A DNA stretch of 9,589 nucleotides, taken from NCBI GenBank assembly GCA_023251275.1, contig JAHEZC010000053.1:1-9589 (forward strand), written 5' to 3'. The notes beneath the pieces are model-generated. The model had not been told where the DNA came from. It did no database searches and was given only the letters and a program-made list of their open reading frames with translations. The position numbers were made by a program, and so were the translations under genes. Of the stretch, positions 6,893 through 9,589 are shown piece by piece (the stretch's first letter is position 1; every line of letters begins with the position of its first letter). The DNA comes from Parafilimonas sp. (GTDB lineage Bacteria > Bacteroidota > Bacteroidia > Chitinophagales > Chitinophagaceae).

Positions 6893-7784
6893 TTATCTTA
6901 TGGAATTTCTTCTTTTCATATTTTCGAAATCATATTTAATCCATTTTTCAACAGGCCATTCTTCAACTAATTCTAATCGTTCAATAGCCCAATCTAAATA
7001 TTCAGAAGATATATCACATCCATTCCACTTCCGTTGCAATTGCTCTGCGCAAACAGCAGTTGTACCGGAACCCATAAAAGGGTCAATTATTAAATCGCCG
7101 ACATTAGAAGAAACTAAAATTAATTTCCGCAATAGTTCTTCGGGTTTTTGAGTTGGATGAGGAGTTTTTTCGTGCATGCCATTACATGTAGTAGGAATTT
7201 CAATTACATCTTTGGGCTTAGCTCCATTTGGATTTGGCTCCCAGATATGTTCAGAATAAGGAATACGGATACTATCCGCATTAAAAACAAAATCCTTTGT
7301 TTTTCGAAAATGCAAAATGCTTTCGTGGCTGCGCCCCCAATCATTGCCTAAATTTGCTTTGTTTTATAGTGCCAGATAATCCAGCGGAGACCTTTAAATT
7401 TTTTTAAACATGGAGAAACAATATCCGCGATAATCTCCGAAAAACCACAAACATATAAAGTACCTGTAGATTTTAAAACTCTTGCTGACTGCTCGATCCA
7501 AGACATGCTCCACTCCAGGTATTTTTCATGAGTTTCAAAACTATCCCAATTAGCTTTCCGTATGTTGTATGGCGGGTCGGCAAAAATAAGATCAACCGAA
7601 TTCTTATTTAATTTCTTCAACCACTCAATACTGTCTCCCATCCACAGTTCACCATTTTGATGTTTATAAAATAACTCGGGGTGGTGCGATGTATGCAAAT
7701 CGGTATTTATTTCCTGCTTTTCACCTTTTTTTCCACCTTTCCGAAGAAATTTATAAAATCTTTATTTCTGGTAAACATTTTCAT
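6893..7784 (-). pseudogene. N6-adenine DNA methyltransferase of the type II system, split by two -1 frame changes
   Basis: A beta-class methyltransferase (motif IV before motif I) that would protect DNA from the neighbouring nuclease. Three open pieces join into about 297 residues. Piece 1 (7784-7725) starts at ATG 7784 with MKMFTRNKDFINFFGKVEKK and otherwise stops at 7707. Piece 2 (7725-7357) holds ELWMGDSIEWL and motif IV FADPPYN (about residues 68-74), then stops at TAG 7350-7348. Piece 3 (7357-6893) resumes with ANLGNDWGRSHESILHFRK and holds CNGMHEKTPHPTQKPEELL and the SAM-binding motif DPFMGSGTT (about 235-243). Each junction needs one extra base or a -1 slip: at A-AAA-AAG (7731-7725) in a run of seven A, and at ACA-AAG (7362-7357). 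DPPY favours N6-adenine. With all motifs preserved, decay would be recent; programmed frameshifting, phase variation in the A7 run or base-calling error are alternatives. Confidence 0.82.
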
Positions 7785-8105
7785 GACTTTTTAAATTAAA
7801 CCTGCCTGTCAAAAATAACATTTTCAAATTGACATTGGGTATTGGCGAGAAACTACTTATTAACTTTTCGGCTTTCCTTTAATGTTACAAATTGATAGCA
7901 ATTTCTCTTAACCTCATTTGTCCTCTCACCATTTTTAACTGAAAAAAATTCTTTCTATCCGCTTTGGCACTTTCATTGTTGCAAATTGGATTGCTTCAAT
8001 GTATTGTTTAATATTTAAAAACGGTGGTTATTTGTCAATCATCAGAAAAGATAGCGGAAACAGGTTTTCTGGCATGCTTGCCAATGTTGTTTTTAAGCAG
8101 ATGGA
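7785..8105. other. Gene-free AT-rich spacer upstream of the methyltransferase
   Basis: No convincing gene or RNA is seen in this 321-base stretch. It contains three copies of CAAATTG (7825-7831, 7888-7894, 7982-7988); the last two lie in a longer near-match, TGTT[A/G]CAAATTG at 7883-7894 and 7977-7988, 94 bases apart. A small stem TGGCA-TGCT-TGCCA (8070-8083) sits just downstream of the deacetylase stop and might help end that transcript. On the minus strand, roughly 31 codons are open around 7930-8030 (reading QYIEAIQFATMKVPKRIERI within it) with no upstream start; this may be a gene remnant or chance. Confidence 0.4.
7810..7817 (-). promoter_or_regulatory. Candidate -7 element for the methyltransferase
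   Basis: The minus strand reads TATTTTTG, a match to TAnnTTTG, 25 bases upstream of the ATG at 7784, which would give a leader of about 20 bases. No TTG is present at the usual distance upstream, so it is at best half a promoter. Its position supports 7784 as the methyltransferase start rather than the internal TTG at 7698. Confidence 0.35.
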
Positions 8106-8828
8106 TCAAATGTTTTTAAACTGATAACCTTCCCTGCTGAAATGCGCCAGTACTTTCGGCAGTGCATAACTCATTCTATCCCATGCTTTGTCACTGTCAT
8201 GCAAAAGAATAATGGAGCCGGGCTTTCCATGCAGAATAACATTTTGCAAACAACGCTGCGGAGAAATCTTTGAATCAAAGTCGCCACTGAGAACTGACCA
8301 CATGACGATCGTGAAAGGTGAAAGGTGAGACGTGAGAAGTGTGTGATGAGTGGTGAGTGGTGAGTGGTGAGTTTCCGTTTCATTCTTCTTAGACCATTCA
8401 CCATTCGGCATTGACCATTGACTTTTCACATCCTGCAACAACTTTGCCTGGAATCTTGTAATCCTTCCATAAGGCGGGCGGAACAGGTCACTGTCAATAT
8501 ATTTTGCTGCTTCAAAAATATTTTTCAGATATGCTTCATCTGGCGTCTTCAATCCGTTTAAATGGTTGTATGTGTGGTTGCCGGTTTTATGACCCTCATC
8601 AAGGATTTTTTTGTAAATATCTGTGTGCTGGGATACATTTTTACCGATACAAAAAAAAGTCGCTTTTGCATTGTATTGCTTCAATTGCTCGAGCACAAAA
8701 GGTGTAACAACCGGGTTTGGTCCATCATCAAAAGTTAAGTAAATAATTTTTTCTTCCGTAGGTTTTTCCCATACAAGAGAAGGATATAATTTTCTGAATA
8801 CCCAAGGCGTTTTGACGGGATAAAACAT
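8106..8828 (-). CDS. Polysaccharide deacetylase family protein (NodB/CE4) with a repeat-encoded insert
   Basis: The 240-residue protein has the full NodB motif set: TFDDGPNP (catalytic/metal D34, D35), HTYNH (metal ligands H85, H89), RPPYG (117-121), MWSVLSGDFD (about 176-185) and IILLHDS (H210). Enzymes of this family remove N- or O-acetyl groups from cell-wall or capsular glycans through a divalent metal; the substrate here is unknown. No signal peptide is visible, which is odd for a wall enzyme but common among short Bacteroidota members. Between RPPYGRITRFQAKLLQ and TIVMWSVLSGDF lies an atypical stretch, about residues 135-173, rich in H, T, S and L (for example THHSPLTTHHTLLTSHLSPF). It is encoded almost wholly by two 7-bp tandem repeats and keeps the frame. 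Without it the gene would be of ordinary length, about 200 residues. The ATG at 8828 is chosen because MFYPVKTPWVFRK is a natural N-terminus. Confidence 0.88.
   Translation of the reverse strand: MFYPVKTPWVFRKLYPSLVWEKPTEEKIIYLTFDDGPNPVVTPFVLEQLKQYNAKATFFCIGKNVSQHTDIYKKILDEGHKTGNHTYNHLNGLKTPDEAYLKNIFEAAKYIDSDLFRPPYGRITRFQAKLLQDVKSQWSMPNGEWSKKNETETHHSPLTTHHTLLTSHLSPFTIVMWSVLSGDFDSKISPQRCLQNVILHGKPGSIILLHDSDKAWDRMSYALPKVLAHFSREGYQFKNI
8310..8372. repeat. Nine contiguous heptads (GGTGARW) inside the deacetylase gene
   Basis: Units in order: CGTGAAA, GGTGAAA, GGTGAGA, CGTGAGA, AGTGTGT, GATGAGT, GGTGAGT, GGTGAGT, GGTGAGT. Nine units are 63 bp, exactly 21 codons. On the coding (minus) strand the unit is ACTCACC, which has no stop in any of the three frames; the opposite orientation would give TGA repeatedly. 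The three identical copies at 8352-8372 are the only perfect tandem repeats here. Confidence 0.9.
8392..8426. repeat. Second heptad tract (GACCATT) inside the deacetylase gene
   Basis: Five units in phase: GACCATT (8392-8398), CACCATT (8399-8405), CGGCATT (8406-8412), GACCATT (8413-8419), GACTTTT (8420-8426). Read on the coding strand it gives KSQWSMPNGEW. It differs in unit from the neighbouring GGTGARW tract, from which 19 bases separate it. Confidence 0.75.
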
Positions 8829-8868
8829 GGTGCAAAAATAAAAAAAGATAAAGGTTTTGGAAATTTTG

Positions 8869-8895
8869 GAGGTTTGTGATTATATAAAAAACCTC
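8869..8895. terminator. Inverted repeat between rel and the deacetylase
   Basis: GAGGTTT (8869-8875) and AAACCTC (8889-8895) form a 7-bp stem with a 13-base AT-rich loop, 53 bases past the rel stop. No T run follows in the rel direction, so an intrinsic terminator is uncertain; it could also simply punctuate the 119-base spacer. Confidence 0.3.
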
Positions 8896-8947
8896 AATTC
8901 GACTTTTGAAATTTATGTTGGATAAACATCCCGGATTTGCAGTATAG

Positions 8948-9589
8948 TTATTTCAACTCCTCAGTATCAAACCTGTCCACACTTTGAATGCCATTCAACA
9001 ATTTCAGGCGGTTCACCAATTCATCGAGTTCTTCTTTATCATGCACAAATACTTTAATTGATCCCTCGAACAAACCTTCCAAGCTTTCGATCGTAAGCGC
9101 CGCAATATTTATCTTCATCTCGCCGCTGATGATATTGGTAATTTTATTGATCACACCCACGTCATCCAAACCAATTATTTTTAAACCTGTTAAGAAAGAA
9201 ATTTCCTTGTTCTTTGCCCATTTTGTTTTTACAATGCGATGGGCATAGTTGGCCATCATCTGGGCCGCATTAGGGCAGTTAGTACGGTGAATAATGAGCC
9301 CCTTGCCTGTGCTTACAAATCCAAACACATCATCCCCGGGAATCGGGTTACAGCATTTGGCAAGAGAATATTTTATTTTATCACTGCTCTCGCCAAAGAT
9401 GATGAGCTCACCTTCTTTCTTCTGAGTTTGCCTGGTTTCTGTTTCATGTTTTATCTCGATAACAGTCTTTACAGGTTTGGGCTGCTCAAGTTTGTCACCA
9501 AGCACATGAAAGTCTTTTAGTTCTTTCAGGTCAATGGCTTTAACCGCAATGTTGTAAAACAGGTCTAGTTGCGAGGGTACTTTATAAAA
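8948..9589 (-). CDS. rel: Rel/SpoT-family ppGpp synthetase/hydrolase (C-terminal part, cut by window edge)
   Basis: The frame is open from the window edge to TAA at 8950-8948, giving the last 213 residues of a bifunctional-type RSH protein that controls the stringent response. Visible are a linker region (FYKVPSQLDLFYNIAVKAID), then the conserved-cysteine (RIS/zinc-finger) domain with CCNPIPGDDVFGFVSTGKG (fragment C79, C80) and HRTNCPNA (C105), and a C-terminal ACT domain (about 133-205: LKIIGLDDVGVINKITNII, then ALTIESLEGLFEGSIKV). These regulatory domains sense ribosome status and intramolecular signals. The synthetase, hydrolase and TGS domains lie beyond 9589, so whether the enzyme is bifunctional cannot be judged here. 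A GTG at 9505 is internal, not the start, because homologous sequence continues upstream of it. The deacetylase follows on the same strand after 119 bases. Confidence 0.93.
   Translation of the reverse strand, partial: FYKVPSQLDLFYNIAVKAIDLKELKDFHVLGDKLEQPKPVKTVIEIKHETETRQTQKKEGELIIFGESSDKIKYSLAKCCNPIPGDDVFGFVSTGKGLIIHRTNCPNAAQMMANYAHRIVKTKWAKNKEISFLTGLKIIGLDDVGVINKITNIISGEMKINIAALTIESLEGLFEGSIKVFVHDKEELDELVNRLKLLNGIQSVDRFDTEELK

Noticed and set aside
7313..7315. TTG as start of a separate 140-residue C-terminal methyltransferase
   Set aside because: The same frame is open and family-like from 7357, and both halves together make one methyltransferase; two independent genes are unlikely.
8171..8404. 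77-codon minus-strand frame (LTTHHSPLITHFSRL) overlapping the deacetylase
   Set aside because: It is open only because the ACTCACC-type heptads have no stop codon in any frame of that strand; the main frame has all NodB motifs.
8310..8426. CRISPR-like array in the deacetylase gene
   Set aside because: Units are 7 bp and contiguous with no unique spacers, and no cas gene is present.
8833..8840. TAnnTTTG match (TATTTTTG on the minus strand) just upstream of the deacetylase
   Set aside because: It lies only five bases before the ATG, so transcription would begin at or beyond the start codon.
9503..9505. GTG as start of a 185-residue gene
   Set aside because: The frame continues upstream to the window edge with Rel/SpoT-like sequence, so this is an internal valine codon.

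Overview
The window looks like chromosomal DNA of a Bacteroidota bacterium, probably near Chitinophagaceae. The grounds are a pyruvate dehydrogenase E2 with two lipoyl domains of the ETDKATMELESY type, a ParE of the 'GKLGDGSS' form usual in that phylum, a secreted BNR/Ycf48-like protein, promoter matches of the Bacteroidota type (TTG, about 21 bases, TAnnTTTG), and no obvious Shine-Dalgarno sites. Family placement is an inference.

Layout. Positions 1-3737 hold four minus-strand genes in a row: the N-terminal part of the E2 gene (cut by the window edge), a secreted beta-propeller-like protein, a YkgJ-type cysteine-cluster protein, and a membrane-anchored transglutaminase-like protein. A 261-base divergent spacer with promoter matches in both directions separates them from parE (3999-5900, plus strand), the ATPase/TOPRIM subunit of topoisomerase IV. 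Convergent to parE lies a two-gene type II restriction-modification cassette (about 6003-7784, minus strand). After a 321-base gene-free stretch come a NodB-type polysaccharide deacetylase (8106-8828) and the C-terminal part of a Rel/SpoT ppGpp enzyme (8948-9589, running off the edge), both on the minus strand.

Two things stand out. First, the restriction-modification cassette looks broken. The adenine methyltransferase reads as one protein of about 297 residues only if two -1 frame changes are allowed, one exactly at an in-phase A-AAA-AAG heptamer. The nuclease has no ATG/GTG/TTG at the natural 5' end of its open frame; an ATAA overlap sits where an ATGA stop/start junction would be expected. 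Six other genes and gene fragments in the window read through cleanly, so pervasive sequencing error is not the obvious explanation, though local homopolymer error is possible.

Second, the window is strewn with degenerate tandem repeats of period 7 whose unit differs from tract to tract (AATTAYR, GTGAGTR, AATRTAA/YTTRAAC, TGAC-like, GGTGARW, GACCATT). They fill intergenic spacers, touch stop codons, supply the last codons and stop of the YkgJ gene, lie in the parE leader, and inside the deacetylase gene they encode an in-frame insert of about 38 residues between conserved motifs. This heptad family is the most unusual feature here and is not explained by CRISPR, insertion sequences or ordinary microsatellites.
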